Assembly (NCBI GenBank): GCA_949296355.1
Contig: CASFPS010000009.1
Location: 1-61,111 of the forward strand
Direction of reading: 5' to 3'
DNA from: an uncultured bacterium
GTDB lineage: Bacteria > Cyanobacteriota > Vampirovibrionia > Gastranaerophilales > Gastranaerophilaceae
DNA length: 61,111 bases
The first letter of the stretch is position 1. Each line of letters starts with the position of its first letter. This document shows positions 34,428-44,042 of this stretch, piece by piece. The position numbers were made by a program, and so were the translations under genes. The notes beneath the pieces are model-generated. The model worked only from the letters and a program-made list of their open reading frames with translations, had not been told where the DNA came from and did no database searches.

Positions 34428-35618
34428 GTGGCGGAAGTTATATCTTTTATATTAGGTGCGCTAATTGCCGGTGTGATTGTTTATATAATTTATTCGAAGA
34501 AAATACATTCATTAAAAGAAGAATTAATAACATTGAATGCTAAATCAAAATCAACGGAAGAGCTACAGGAGATTATCAAGAGGGATTTTGTGCAGCTTGC
34601 TAATGAAACAATAAAAAACGAGCAGGAGGATTTGAGAAAACAAAACCGCGAAACATTAGAAGAAAAGATACTTCCTTTGACAAAAGAATTAGGCGAATTT
34701 AAAGCAAAAGTAGAAAAGTTCAATCTTTCGGGAGTTGAAAATACGACAAAAATTGTTGAGCAAATAGGAAATTTAGAAAAGAATAATAAGATTATTGAAC
34801 AGGAAGCAAAGAATCTTGTTGAAGCTTTGACTAAAAACCAGAATGTAAAAGGTTCTTACGGAGAAAATCTGCTGGATACAATTCTCCAATCATGCGGTAT
34901 GGTAGAGGGGATTCATTATTCAAAACAGATGGTTATGACATCAGCAAATCTTAAGGATAATGAAGAGCATATTATAAGACCTGACGTTGTTATAAATCTT
35001 CCAAACAACCACCATCTTATAATAGATTCAAAAGTAACCCTCACAAGCTATCTTGATTATATTAAGGATGAGACAAAGCTCAAGGAATTCAAGTCAGAAG
35101 TTAAAAAGAGAATTACCGATCTGGCGAATAAAAACTATCAAAATGCGGGAGATCTTTCCCAGCCGGATTTTGTTCTTATGTACATGCCGGTTGAAACTTC
35201 TGTCAACCTTCTCTATGAAGATTCTGATTTAATAAACAGTGCTTATAAAGCCAATATAATTATAGTCGGAACATCATCTCTGCTTGCAACAATAAGACTC
35301 GTAAATCAGCTTATGGCGCAGCAAAAGCAGAAAGAAAGTATCAGCCAGATAGTGAATGCCGGTACTAACTTGTATGAAACATTTGTGCAGTTCTGTGAGG
35401 ATTTAATCGATGTACAGAAGCGTTTTGATGATGTTAATAAAAAGCTGAATACGACAATTAACAGGTTCCGACGCGGCAACAAAAATAAGCCGAGCCTGTT
35501 TTCTCAGGTAGAAGCTCTTAAAGATTTTGGAATAAGCACTAATAAAGAAATACCTGAGAAGTTATTAATTGAATCTGAGGATGAAGAAAGTTTGGAAGGT
35601 GTATTTGCAAATGGCTAA
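34428..35618 (+). CDS. rmuC: RmuC-family DNA recombination protein
   Basis: A 396-residue protein: an N-terminal membrane helix (about 3-22), coiled coil (25-135) and the RmuC nuclease-like core with VKGSYGENLLDTILQSCGM, RPDVVINLPNNHHLIIDSKV and PDFVLMYMPVE. RmuC limits inversions at short inverted repeats, which is of interest given the many palindromic repeats here. The start is GTG at 34428 after AAGGAGGG. It overlaps the response regulator gene by 8 bases. Confidence 0.9.
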   Translation: MAEVISFILGALIAGVIVYIIYSKKIHSLKEELITLNAKSKSTEELQEIIKRDFVQLANETIKNEQEDLRKQNRETLEEKILPLTKELGEFKAKVEKFNLSGVENTTKIVEQIGNLEKNNKIIEQEAKNLVEALTKNQNVKGSYGENLLDTILQSCGMVEGIHYSKQMVMTSANLKDNEEHIIRPDVVINLPNNHHLIIDSKVTLTSYLDYIKDETKLKEFKSEVKKRITDLANKNYQNAGDLSQPDFVLMYMPVETSVNLLYEDSDLINSAYKANIIIVGTSSLLATIRLVNQLMAQQKQKESISQIVNAGTNLYETFVQFCEDLIDVQKRFDDVNKKLNTTINRFRRGNKNKPSLFSQVEALKDFGISTNKEIPEKLLIESEDEESLEGVFANG

Positions 35619-36306
35619 AATTCTTGTGGTTGATGATGATATTGCTATTAATGAACTTATAAAAGTAAATCTGGAGCTTCAGGGCTATACTGTAGTTCAG
35701 GCATATAACGGAGTGGAAGGTTTTGCAAAAGCCAAACAGGAAGAGCCGGCTTTGATTATTCTTGATGTTATGATGCCTGATGTTGACGGATACACTATGG
35801 CGCAGAGAGTTCGTCAGTGCCCGGAGATATCTGAAACTCCTATCATTATGCTTACAGCACTTTCGGAATTAAACAACAAAGTGGAAGGTTTTAATATAGG
35901 TGTGGATGATTATCTTACAAAACCGTTTGAGATTGATGAATTAATTGTAAGAGTGCGCGCGCTTTTGAAGAGAACCAATCAGATTCCAAAATCGTCAGCA
36001 GTACGCGAACTTCTGACTTACAAAGAAATCACACTGCTTCCTGAAACATACAGTGTAAAAATTAATGAAAAAATCCAGAAACTAACTCCTATAGAATATG
36101 ATATATTCAACCTTTTGTTCCAGAATCACGGAAACATGGTCTCAGGAGCCAGACTTCTTAAAGAAATCTGGGGATACGACCCTGACGATAACGTCGAAAC
36201 AATCAGAGTTCATATACGTCATTTAAGAAGTAAAATAGACAAAATTTCAGATGGCAAAAAATATATTGAAACTATTTACGGCGGCGGATACAAATTAAAC
36301 ATTTGA
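35611..36306 (+). CDS. OmpR-family response regulator
   Basis: A 231-residue two-domain regulator, started at the ATG giving MAKILVVDDD; an earlier in-frame Met lies inside rmuC. The receiver has D8-D9, phospho-acceptor D52, T82 and K104. The C-terminal winged-helix domain (about 130-231) has the ETIRVHIRHLRSKID recognition helix. It binds promoter DNA on phosphorylation. No histidine kinase gene is next to it, so it is an orphan regulator in this window, coupled to rmuC by an 8-base overlap. Confidence 0.9.
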   Translation: MAKILVVDDDIAINELIKVNLELQGYTVVQAYNGVEGFAKAKQEEPALIILDVMMPDVDGYTMAQRVRQCPEISETPIIMLTALSELNNKVEGFNIGVDDYLTKPFEIDELIVRVRALLKRTNQIPKSSAVRELLTYKEITLLPETYSVKINEKIQKLTPIEYDIFNLLFQNHGNMVSGARLLKEIWGYDPDDNVETIRVHIRHLRSKIDKISDGKKYIETIYGGGYKLNI

Positions 36307-36415
36307 TATTAAGTTTTGTAAAAAAATACTGAAACATTGAAATTCTCAACAGTTTATAGACTTTTTAATTATACGAGGAGATGGCGGTATAAAAAGATAT
36401 AAACAGGAGAGATCT

Positions 36416-37318
36416 ATGTTGGATTCTTATTACAAGCTTAAGGTTCCGGCAGATTTAGCAGCACACTATCGAGTTACAAATGTAATCAGTATGGCTGCGG
36501 AATGGAACAAGGATTTTCGTTCGGATTTGGTAATAGAAAGAGATGCTGCCGGATGTGTATCCAAAGTTAAATACTTTACTCCGGACAGAGAACTTGCCAG
36601 AGTTGTCTGTTATAAAGGCAGTGATATTTCTCAAATCAATTATTATAGAAATAAAGTTCTGTATGCTTCAGAAGAATATAAAGAAGGGCATGTTTGTCTA
36701 AAAACAATATACAGACAAAATAGAGAGATTGCATACAGATATGAGTATGAATACGATAAAAAAGGCAGGATAATAAGCATTAGCAAAAAAGTCGGCAGTA
36801 GAGACATTCTGGCTGTATACAAATATGATGATTTTGGAAGAATTATAAGGCGAAAACTCTATCTAAACAGCGAAAAGGTACTGGAACAGCAGTTCGAGTA
36901 TGATATTTTGGACAGAATCACTGCATATACTGATGATAATATGCGTATAGTCGTTAAAAAATTCAATAAAAAAAATGAGTTGATATCTTACGTAATAACT
37001 GATAAAATAGGTAATGATATAAGAATAGAAAATGATTTTATCGGCGAAAATTACAGGTACAGCCAAGTTACAATCAACGGGTACAGCTCAACGATAAAAG
37101 ACATACGTTATATGGATAATGTTATGCTAAAGAAACCGTATACAAGTGAAGATGATCTGGATTTAATAATTGCAAACCTTTTAGGATGTAGTGCACAACC
37201 TGAAACAATGCTTGAAAAATCACCTGAAAAAATCTTTAATAACATTGAACTACGAGCACTTCCGATATCAATAAGAAAGCGGATTCTGTATAACAAAACC
37301 GTATCAAAAGTTTCCTGA
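36416..37318 (+). CDS. YD-repeat-like hypothetical protein
   Basis: A 300-residue protein of unknown function. The central part has at least three YD-type repeats (YEYEYDKKGRIISIS, VYKYDDFGRIIRR and QFEYDILDRITAYTD) as in RHS proteins, which form beta-rich shells. Unlike RHS toxins it is short and has no signal peptide, toxin domain or core. Its C-terminal 80 residues are helical. AGGAGAG precedes the ATG, and a terminator follows. Confidence 0.7.
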   Translation: MLDSYYKLKVPADLAAHYRVTNVISMAAEWNKDFRSDLVIERDAAGCVSKVKYFTPDRELARVVCYKGSDISQINYYRNKVLYASEEYKEGHVCLKTIYRQNREIAYRYEYEYDKKGRIISISKKVGSRDILAVYKYDDFGRIIRRKLYLNSEKVLEQQFEYDILDRITAYTDDNMRIVVKKFNKKNELISYVITDKIGNDIRIENDFIGENYRYSQVTINGYSSTIKDIRYMDNVMLKKPYTSEDDLDLIIANLLGCSAQPETMLEKSPEKIFNNIELRALPISIRKRILYNKTVSKVS

Positions 37319-37329
37319 TCAATCAAAAT

Positions 37330-37358
37330 AAAATGCTGTCAGCAAGGCAGCATTTTTT
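37330..37358 (+). terminator. Intrinsic terminator
   Basis: Arms AAAATGCTG (37330-37338) and CAGCATTTT (37348-37356) followed by a T-run. It ends the YD-repeat-like gene. Confidence 0.85.
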
Positions 37359-37420
37359 ATTTTACAAAACGAAAAAAATATAGTATAATAATCTGGTAAT
37401 AAGGTTATCAGGAGGTTTTT

Positions 37421-37813
37421 ATGAAGGAAGAGTTCACAACAAATTCAAGACGCTGGTATGACAAGGATCCTGTTTTGTCTTCTGCCATGAAAACACTTGA
37501 GGAATCTGATGATGAAACCCAGATTAAGGTTGCTCTTAACCTCATTAAAATTATTACTGAGCATCATCTTTCAAATACTGAATACGAATCTGTCGAGGAT
37601 ATTGTGTCAGCTGCAGAAGATGTTATGGATGAATCTAAGCATGGCAGATGGTACGATTTAGACGGAACTTTAAGAACTGCAATCAGTCTTCTGCAGAATT
37701 GTCCTGATTCTACAAGAGGTATTATTGCCAAGGAAATGGCTAAAAACGTTATTGACATTATCAAAAAAGAAGAAGATGTTGATGATGTTGAAATAGAAGT
37801 TCCGGAAGAATAG
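37421..37813 (+). CDS. Hypothetical protein with internal duplication
   Basis: A 130-residue acidic helical protein made of two similar halves. Both begin with a RWYD motif: RRWYDKDPVLSSAMKTLEES (about 11-30) and GRWYDLDGTLRTAISLLQNC (about 73-92). Each is followed by a run of helix with a KxI ending. No family is recognised. TATAAT and AGGAGG give a strong expression signal, and the small gene at 37868 follows 54 bases later. Confidence 0.75.
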   Translation: MKEEFTTNSRRWYDKDPVLSSAMKTLEESDDETQIKVALNLIKIITEHHLSNTEYESVEDIVSAAEDVMDESKHGRWYDLDGTLRTAISLLQNCPDSTRGIIAKEMAKNVIDIIKKEEDVDDVEIEVPEE

Positions 37814-37867
37814 CAAATTTTATTTTCAGACGGTTTTTATTATATAAAATTAAAAGTGAGGTTTTGT

Positions 37868-38047
37868 ATGATAAAGATTAAACCGTCGGTTTTTCCTGCA
37901 ATGAAAAAAGTTAATAAGCAGCCGATACAAAAAGAAATTCAAAAAGATTTGGAAAAAACTTCTAAGATTAAACTGGATATCTCCGGAGAAGAAGAGGGAT
38001 ATTTTATAGTTAACGGAAAAGTTGTTAATATTATTTTTCCTAGATAG
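37868..38047 (+). CDS. Small 59-residue hypothetical protein
   Basis: A basic 59-residue protein (MIKIKPSVFPAMKKVNKQPI onward) ending in a short beta-hairpin-like segment GYFIVNGKVVNIIF. The ATG at 37868 is preceded by GTGAGG at a good distance; an upstream Met 4 codons earlier is possible. No family is recognised. It ends one base before the stop of the converging helicase gene. Confidence 0.5.
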   Translation: MIKIKPSVFPAMKKVNKQPIQKEIQKDLEKTSKIKLDISGEEEGYFIVNGKVVNIIFPR

Positions 38048-38048
38048 A

Positions 38049-40343
38049 TTAGTCTATATCAATAGGACTTCTCTGGATTAAGTCAATTGCTTCTCTGGCT
38101 GTAAATACGATTTCTTCCGGAATATTTGATATTGTGCAGAATTGTCTTAAGACATCCACTACACGCTTAAAGCTTCTTACAATATCACCTTCACCCATAT
38201 CGACTTCATCTACAATACTTTCCCACTCGGAGCCGTTTACCCACATTTCAATAAGCGGAGAATAGAAACCGTTTATGTACATAGGATCTTCAACATCGTG
38301 ATTCTTCTGCTTTTTGTCCAGTTCTCGTCTTATATCTTTGATTTTATTTAATTTTTTACGAACATTAGGGGAAAGAGGAAGCTGGGAATACAAATCAGCC
38401 CTCATATCTTCTGTTGTTATTGCGCAGACAACACTTGCAAGCTCTGCCGGCGTAAGTCCTTCAAGAACACCGGAGAAAATTATTCTTGCTAAAAAGAGTT
38501 CATTTTCTGATCTTAATTGTGAAATTGTAACACCCTCTTCTGTCGGATAATCGTCTTTAATGTATCCGTAATCCATCAATACAGCCCTGTGAGATAAAAA
38601 TTTGTTCCAGAAAATATCTTTTTGTTTTTCAATTTCTTTGTTTAAAGCTTTTTCTTTAGCCTGATATCTTCCAAGCACATCCAGAATTTTCATATGCTTT
38701 TTAAAGAGCTTGCAGGTATCACACTCATAAGAGTGCATTCTCTGGAGCATTAATTTTGTCTGACGTCCGAACTCTGCAGCTTCTTCACTCAACGGACGAT
38801 TTTTCTTTTTCTCCTGTTTTTGTATTGTTTTAAAAACGCGCCTGTTTTGAACGTATATTTCTCTTATTTTATTGTATTCCATCAAATCTTCATTAGTTTT
38901 ATGGCAATAACATTCAAAAGAATTGCACTCATCTATTTTCGAGTCATACTCGGCTTTAAGTGCAAGAAAAGGTTCGATTCTTGTATTGGAAGAAAAATAT
39001 CCGAAACTTTTAAGTACGAGTTCTTTAGCCTCCTCAAGCGAAAATCTTTGAAGCAGGTTTAATACCATTGAATAACTAGGTGAAAATTTGCTTTCAAGCG
39101 GGTTTGCATCACTTAACACAAGTTCTGCAACCTCCTCCGGCGTCTGGAACGGTGTTCCTACAATAACAACGTATCCAATTTCATCCATTCCGCGTCTGCC
39201 TGCACGACCAGACATCTGCAGAAATTCACTCGGAGTAAGAGTACGGTGTCCCGTATCCGTACGTTTGCTTATTGAACTTATGACAGTAGAACGCGCCGGC
39301 ATGTTGATTCCGGCAGCGAGGGTTTCAGTTGCAAAAACAACTTTTATTAACCCTTTCTGGAATAATTTTTCCACAAGAACCTTCCACCCTGGAAGAAGTC
39401 CGGCATGGTGTGAGGCAACCCCGAGAAGCAGATATTCTATGTGTTTATTTCTGTACAAATACGGATTTTCTGCAATGTATTCGTCAATAATTTTTCTGAT
39501 TTCTTCTTGCTCCTCTCTTGTTACAAGACAAAGCGAAGCGCAATTTTCCATCTGTTCATCGCATTTTTTTCTTGAAAAAGTGAAATAAATAGCAGGAAGC
39601 ATATTTTTTTCGTGCAGATTTCTTACAACATCCTTAACCGTATTTTTCTTTTGGACGGCTTTACCTCGCTGGAAAACTTTTTTTTCAGGTTTTATTTTTT
39701 TATTCAAAGTTCCGTTTGGCGTTAAAAGCGGTAATAGAGTATTAGGCTGGGATGAGTCAAAATAATAGAATCTCAAAGGAACCGGACGGAAGTCTGTATT
39801 TACGAGTTCTGTTCTTGAATGGACTGTATTTATCCATTCCGTAAGTTTATCAGCGTTTGCAACAGTTGCAGACAGTGCAATAATCTGAACATTTGTAGGG
39901 CAGTAGATTATACTTTCTTCCCAGACAGTTCCGCGCTGCTCGTCATTCATGTAGTGAACTTCATCCAGAATAACATAGCGAACATCCTTTAAGTTGTCTG
40001 TAACAGAGCCGAAGTTTGTCCCGTAGAGCATGTTTCTGAAAACTTCGGTTGTCATAACGACTATTTGCGCCCCTCTGTTAATAGAGGTATCTCCGGTCAA
40101 AAGCCCGACTTTTTCCTGTCCGTATTTTTCGGAAAAATCACTGTATTTCTGGTTTGAAAGAGCCTTGAGAGGTGTTGTATAAAAAACCTTCTCGCCTTTT
40201 TCAAGCGCGCAATGAATTGCATGCTGGGCAATAACTGTTTTTCCTGCACCGGTAGGCGCGCATACAACTACGCTTTTCCCCTCGGATATATATTTACACG
40301 CTTCTTTTTGAAAATCGTCCAGTTCAAAAGGAAATTCATACAT
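38049..40343 (-). CDS. Ski2/Mtr4-like DEAD/DEAH RNA helicase with DSHCT domain
   Basis: A 764-residue superfamily 2 helicase. Motif I is CAPTGAGKT (about 29-37), then DEVH in ILDEVHYMNDEQRG, SAT in ALSATVAN and motif VI QMSGRAGRRGMD. The C-terminal DSHCT region (about 600-740) is present. This is the Ski2-like branch found in cyanobacteria, plastids and actinobacteria, acting in RNA processing or decay. It has an arch-like insertion between about 440 and 580. It appears to be a single-gene unit. Confidence 0.92.
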   Translation of the reverse strand: MYEFPFELDDFQKEACKYISEGKSVVVCAPTGAGKTVIAQHAIHCALEKGEKVFYTTPLKALSNQKYSDFSEKYGQEKVGLLTGDTSINRGAQIVVMTTEVFRNMLYGTNFGSVTDNLKDVRYVILDEVHYMNDEQRGTVWEESIIYCPTNVQIIALSATVANADKLTEWINTVHSRTELVNTDFRPVPLRFYYFDSSQPNTLLPLLTPNGTLNKKIKPEKKVFQRGKAVQKKNTVKDVVRNLHEKNMLPAIYFTFSRKKCDEQMENCASLCLVTREEQEEIRKIIDEYIAENPYLYRNKHIEYLLLGVASHHAGLLPGWKVLVEKLFQKGLIKVVFATETLAAGINMPARSTVISSISKRTDTGHRTLTPSEFLQMSGRAGRRGMDEIGYVVIVGTPFQTPEEVAELVLSDANPLESKFSPSYSMVLNLLQRFSLEEAKELVLKSFGYFSSNTRIEPFLALKAEYDSKIDECNSFECYCHKTNEDLMEYNKIREIYVQNRRVFKTIQKQEKKKNRPLSEEAAEFGRQTKLMLQRMHSYECDTCKLFKKHMKILDVLGRYQAKEKALNKEIEKQKDIFWNKFLSHRAVLMDYGYIKDDYPTEEGVTISQLRSENELFLARIIFSGVLEGLTPAELASVVCAITTEDMRADLYSQLPLSPNVRKKLNKIKDIRRELDKKQKNHDVEDPMYINGFYSPLIEMWVNGSEWESIVDEVDMGEGDIVRSFKRVVDVLRQFCTISNIPEEIVFTAREAIDLIQRSPIDID

Positions 40344-40436
40344 AAAATAAATAAAACCTCTATTACCTATTCTACGCTTAATTGTAACATAAATATTTCC
40401 GGATTGCTTGACAGTATAAGCTGATATTTTAGAGTT

Positions 40437-41348
40437 TTAACTTCTCAAAAACTTCAGAACTTTTTCAAGTTTTTCATCAAGAGGAATTTCAAAAGTCATC
40501 ATCTCTCCGTCAAAAGGATGCGGGAATGAGAGTTTGTATGATTCAAGAGCCTGCTCTTCTGTTTTTATTTTCATTTTCCCGAATCCGTAAAGGGTATCGT
40601 TGTATACAGGATGTCCGAGACTTGAGAGGTGCACCCTGATTTGATGCGTCCTGCCTGTTATTAACTGAACTTCAATTAATGTTGCATCTTTAAATCTTTC
40701 AAGTACTTTTACTATAGATACGCTTTCTTTGCCTCCTGCAGACACACACATTTTCTGCGGCTGGGAAGGGTTTCTCATAATAGGTTTATTTATTGTAAAC
40801 TGCTCTTCTTCTATAATACCCTTCACTAGCGCAAGATATTTTTTTATGGTTTTGCCTTCTTTCATAGCATTAACTAAATATTCATGAGATTCATTATTTT
40901 TTGCAACCATTAAAAGCCCGGAGGTATTTCTATCCAGCCGGTGCAGAATTCCGCGCCTGTACTCCCCGTTAATATCTGACAGATTTTCGCCGTATTTATA
41001 CAAAAGCGCATTCACAAGAGTTCCGGATTTTTCTGCTGTCGTAGGATGTGTAAGCATTCCCGAAGGTTTGTTTACAACAAGCAAATTTTCATCTTCCCAA
41101 ACTATATTTAGCGGAATATTCTCAGGCAAGATTTTATCTTCTTCTGACGGCTCAAATTGAACAATATCACCTTCTTTTAATATATATGAAGGTTTTACAT
41201 GTTTGCCATTTACAAGGACAGCCCCTCTTTTTATTTCAGCCTGAATTTTCGAACGCGAAAGACCGCCGCTTCCGGAATCATCTGTATATGAAGCCAGAAA
41301 AGTGTCAATTCTTATATCTGCTGTAAATTCATCTGCAACAAGTTTCAT
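40437..41348 (-). CDS. rluD: RluD-type 23S rRNA pseudouridine synthase
   Basis: A 303-residue enzyme with an N-terminal S4 domain (LSRSKIQAEIKRGAVLVNG) and the RluA-type core: GMLTHPT, GILHRLDRNTSGLLMVAKN with the catalytic Asp, and TGRTHQIRVHLSSLGHPV. RluD modifies helix 69 of 23S rRNA. Its start overlaps lspA by 20 bases, the usual rluD-lspA gene pairing. Confidence 0.92.
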   Translation of the reverse strand: MKLVADEFTADIRIDTFLASYTDDSGSGGLSRSKIQAEIKRGAVLVNGKHVKPSYILKEGDIVQFEPSEEDKILPENIPLNIVWEDENLLVVNKPSGMLTHPTTAEKSGTLVNALLYKYGENLSDINGEYRRGILHRLDRNTSGLLMVAKNNESHEYLVNAMKEGKTIKKYLALVKGIIEEEQFTINKPIMRNPSQPQKMCVSAGGKESVSIVKVLERFKDATLIEVQLITGRTHQIRVHLSSLGHPVYNDTLYGFGKMKIKTEEQALESYKLSFPHPFDGEMMTFEIPLDEKLEKVLKFLRS

Positions 41349-41808
41349 TATTTTTCTTAAAATTATGTTTTACAATAATTACAACTATAGCAAAAACACT
41401 TACATTTATAAAAATATCAGAAATATTAAATACAGGGAAATTGATAAAATTCAGTTTAAAGAAATCTCTTACATAGCCTAAAGTTATTCTTTCAAGCATA
41501 TTACAAAAGATTCCGGAAATCAGTAAAGATACCCAGAATAAAGCCATTACAGACGCTTTTTTCAAGTGTTTAAAGGTATAAAACAGGATTCCGAGAATTG
41601 CAGCTATAGAAAATATTATCAAAAATAATCTTGCATCCTGCAGTATACTGAAAGCTGCCCCTGTATTTTTCACGTATACGAAATCGACAACAGGGTTATC
41701 CGGCACAAAAGCAAGACTCTTAAGCGTTTCATTAGAAAGAATAAGGTCAAACACCGTAAAAAAGACGACAGAGAGCAAAAAATAAATAATTTTACCTGTC
41801 TTTGACAT
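41329..41808 (-). CDS. lspA: Lipoprotein signal peptidase
   Basis: A 159-residue protein with four helices and the LspA signatures KNTGAAFSILQ, GYVRDFF and FPVFNISDIFI; the two catalytic aspartates are in RDF and ISD. The neighbouring N-x-x-D-R motif reads NMLER, so that conserved Asp is Glu. It cleaves prolipoproteins at the inner membrane after lipidation, and its clients would include the lipoprotein reductase at 11212. It overlaps rluD by 20 bases and the exported protein gene by 17 bases. Confidence 0.9.
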   Translation of the reverse strand: MSKTGKIIYFLLSVVFFTVFDLILSNETLKSLAFVPDNPVVDFVYVKNTGAAFSILQDARLFLIIFSIAAILGILFYTFKHLKKASVMALFWVSLLISGIFCNMLERITLGYVRDFFKLNFINFPVFNISDIFINVSVFAIVVIIVKHNFKKNNETCCR

Positions 41809-42655
41809 TTATCTCCTTGCTGTTGTTCGGAACAACATTTACACGTACTATTTTATACCCGAAGCCGGTAAGGCTTAGTTGTATACTTAAATCATTAATA
41901 TCAGCTTTTGTTAAACCTATTGAAGCTACGACGTATTCGTTTACGTTATCACTATTTGAAATAAATATTCTTTCCAAAATATTATCGTCAGGAAGTTTTC
42001 TGAATACTTCTTTCGGCTGGTTTTGAGGATATTCCACCTTATCACTTGCAATAGATGCTATAGCAATCACATTTTCAGGCGGCGTAAATTCCAATGAAGC
42101 TGTATATTCTTTACCAGCCTCAATTTCCTGCGGCGCCGTTAATTTTATATCCAAATCTTTTGCAGCACCGTAAAGAAGAGAGGTTGTCTCTGATATTACT
42201 TTATCTGATGCGACTTTCCAATCACCGTCGGATTTTTTCAGGTAATAAACACTATCAGCCTCACTCATCATAACACCGTCGAGTTTTGCAGGCGCCGGAA
42301 GTTCAGCAAAAGAGGTCTCCGTTACAGTAACCGTTGCTTTATCATTTTGAATATCAATATCTTTTATGGTTATTCCGTATTCTATATTGTTATATGTCTG
42401 CCAGACATCACGTACAAGATTAGAATAAGTTTCCAGATTAAAACCGTCTGAATTTACATAATTTTTATCATAAGTTGCAATGAACTTATCAAAATTTGTT
42501 CTATTTGCATACCTGACCTGAGAATTTAACAGAGATTTTATTTCTCTTGTATCATTATTGAATATACCGAGTTTAAAGAGCTTAAATCCATCTCCTGCAA
42601 ATGCAGCCGGTGACATACATATAATTAATAATAAGCTTAACAATCTTTTCTTCAT
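41792..42655 (-). CDS. Exported protein with NTF2-like domain
   Basis: A 287-residue protein with a signal peptide (MKKRLLSLLLIICMSPAAFA, cleavage near 20). The mature part has a probable NTF2/SnoaL-like domain at about 40-165 (FDKFIATYDKNYVN, ATVTVTETSFAEL and a GDWKVASDKV strand). A beta-rich C-terminal domain follows from 180. No enzymatic motif is evident. First gene of the overlapping run with lspA and rluD. Confidence 0.75.
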   Translation of the reverse strand: MKKRLLSLLLIICMSPAAFAGDGFKLFKLGIFNNDTREIKSLLNSQVRYANRTNFDKFIATYDKNYVNSDGFNLETYSNLVRDVWQTYNNIEYGITIKDIDIQNDKATVTVTETSFAELPAPAKLDGVMMSEADSVYYLKKSDGDWKVASDKVISETTSLLYGAAKDLDIKLTAPQEIEAGKEYTASLEFTPPENVIAIASIASDKVEYPQNQPKEVFRKLPDDNILERIFISNSDNVNEYVVASIGLTKADINDLSIQLSLTGFGYKIVRVNVVPNNSKEINVKDR

Positions 42656-42764
42656 AGTCTAAATTATACTCTAAAATTGCAAAAACTTGAATAATACAAA
42701 CATACGACTTACTTTTTTATACAAAATATGATATAATAGCATTCAGGAATTAGTAGGAGCCGGC

Positions 42765-43385
42765 ATGCCAAATATTGACTTAGACAATGAATTTTTGGAG
42801 TTGTTCTATAATATAACCAATTCTAAACCGCCAAAAGATTTGACATTAATAGATTTAAAAAAACAACTTATTACAATTGTAGATACATTAAAAGAACTCA
42901 ATGAAAATGCCAAAAAGCCTATATATAGCAGGGCTATAAGTCCGTTTCCGCCGGAAGAAGAGGAAGAGAAAAATGGTCCTGCAATTCTTGTTGTTGACGA
43001 TCTGGGGGTAATCACTTACCAGCTGAGAGTCCTTTTATCCCAGTTTGATTATGATGTTGACTGTTCGCAGGAAATCTATGATGCTGTCAACAAATACAAA
43101 AAACGCAAATATAATTATATTGTCATGGATTTATTTATCCCGACAGAAAGAGAAGGCTTTATATTATTGACCGAACTAAAAAAAATGGCAGCGGCTGCAG
43201 GAGCAAATACGGTAGTTGGAGTTATAACCGCATCTCCGAGAAGGGAAACAGAGGCTCAGTGCAAAGCAAGAGGTGCTGATTTCTTTCTTGAAAAAAGCAG
43301 CGATTGGCAGAATACATTAGTTGGAATTATGAAAAAATATATTGATGCAGACAAAGGCGAATCTTCTGATGAGGATGAATTCTAA
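42765..43385 (+). CDS. Receiver-domain protein
   Basis: A 206-residue protein with an N-terminal helical segment of about 70 residues of unknown type and a CheY-like receiver at 72-195. Receiver residues are D78-D79, phospho-acceptor D122, T155 and K177, all intact. There is no output domain, so it probably acts by protein-protein contact. Strong signals (TATAAT and AGGAG) precede the ATG. sdaAB follows 3 bases after the stop, so it may be co-transcribed with the serine dehydratase genes. Confidence 0.82.
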   Translation: MPNIDLDNEFLELFYNITNSKPPKDLTLIDLKKQLITIVDTLKELNENAKKPIYSRAISPFPPEEEEEKNGPAILVVDDLGVITYQLRVLLSQFDYDVDCSQEIYDAVNKYKKRKYNYIVMDLFIPTEREGFILLTELKKMAAAAGANTVVGVITASPRRETEAQCKARGADFFLEKSSDWQNTLVGIMKKYIDADKGESSDEDEF

Positions 43386-43388
43386 ACA

Positions 43389-44042
43389 ATGGAACAGAAG
43401 TCTTTATTTTCAGTCATTTCTCCAATTATGGTAGGTCCATCAAGTTCTCATACAGCAGGCGCAGTCCGATTAGGTTTGATGGCAAGAAATATTTACAAAA
43501 ATGAATTTTCTAAAGTAAAATTTGTTCTTTATAATTCATTTGCAACAACAGGATTCGGGCATGGAACTGATAAAGGTCTTTTAGCAGGCGTGCTTGGAAA
43601 CAGTGTTGATGATACAGCTATTAAAAATATTTTTGACAATGTTAAAAACATAGACTACTCCTATGAGTATACAGAAGACATTTCCCGACACCCGAACTCT
43701 GTAGATATTACATTTGATGATAAAATGACAATCTCAGGAGATTCTATCGGGGCGGGAGAAATAAGAATTAATTCTATTAACGGTTTCTCAGTCAATATTG
43801 ACGGAACCTATGACACTCTGCTTTTAATGTATAAGGATCGTCCGGGCATGATTTCTGCCGTAAGCGACATAATACAGAAGCAAAAAGTTAATATTGCGTC
43901 GCTTCATTGCGACAGAGATTCCAAAGGCGGAGTTGCCTCAATGTATTTAGCACTGGACATTCCTGTAGGCGATGACGTAGTAGAAAAAGTTAAAGAAATA
44001 AATGATGTATTTTTTGTAACAAATATCAGGAAACTTAAGTAA
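43389..44042 (+). CDS. sdaAB: L-serine dehydratase beta subunit
   Basis: A 217-residue subunit. The N-terminal domain has the signature SPIMVGPSSSHTAGAVRLGL, and the C-terminal ACT domain begins near 140 (LLMYKDRPGMISAVSDII). With the alpha subunit it converts L-serine to pyruvate and ammonia using an oxygen-labile 4Fe-4S cluster. Its stop overlaps the ATG of sdaAA by one base. Confidence 0.94.
   Translation: MEQKSLFSVISPIMVGPSSSHTAGAVRLGLMARNIYKNEFSKVKFVLYNSFATTGFGHGTDKGLLAGVLGNSVDDTAIKNIFDNVKNIDYSYEYTEDISRHPNSVDITFDDKMTISGDSIGAGEIRINSINGFSVNIDGTYDTLLLMYKDRPGMISAVSDIIQKQKVNIASLHCDRDSKGGVASMYLALDIPVGDDVVEKVKEINDVFFVTNIRKLK

Noticed and set aside
41329-41808. Inactive LspA because of NMLER in place of NxxDR
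   Set aside because: The two catalytic aspartates are in the RDF and ISD motifs, both intact. The substituted Asp is a neighbouring conserved residue replaced by similar Glu.
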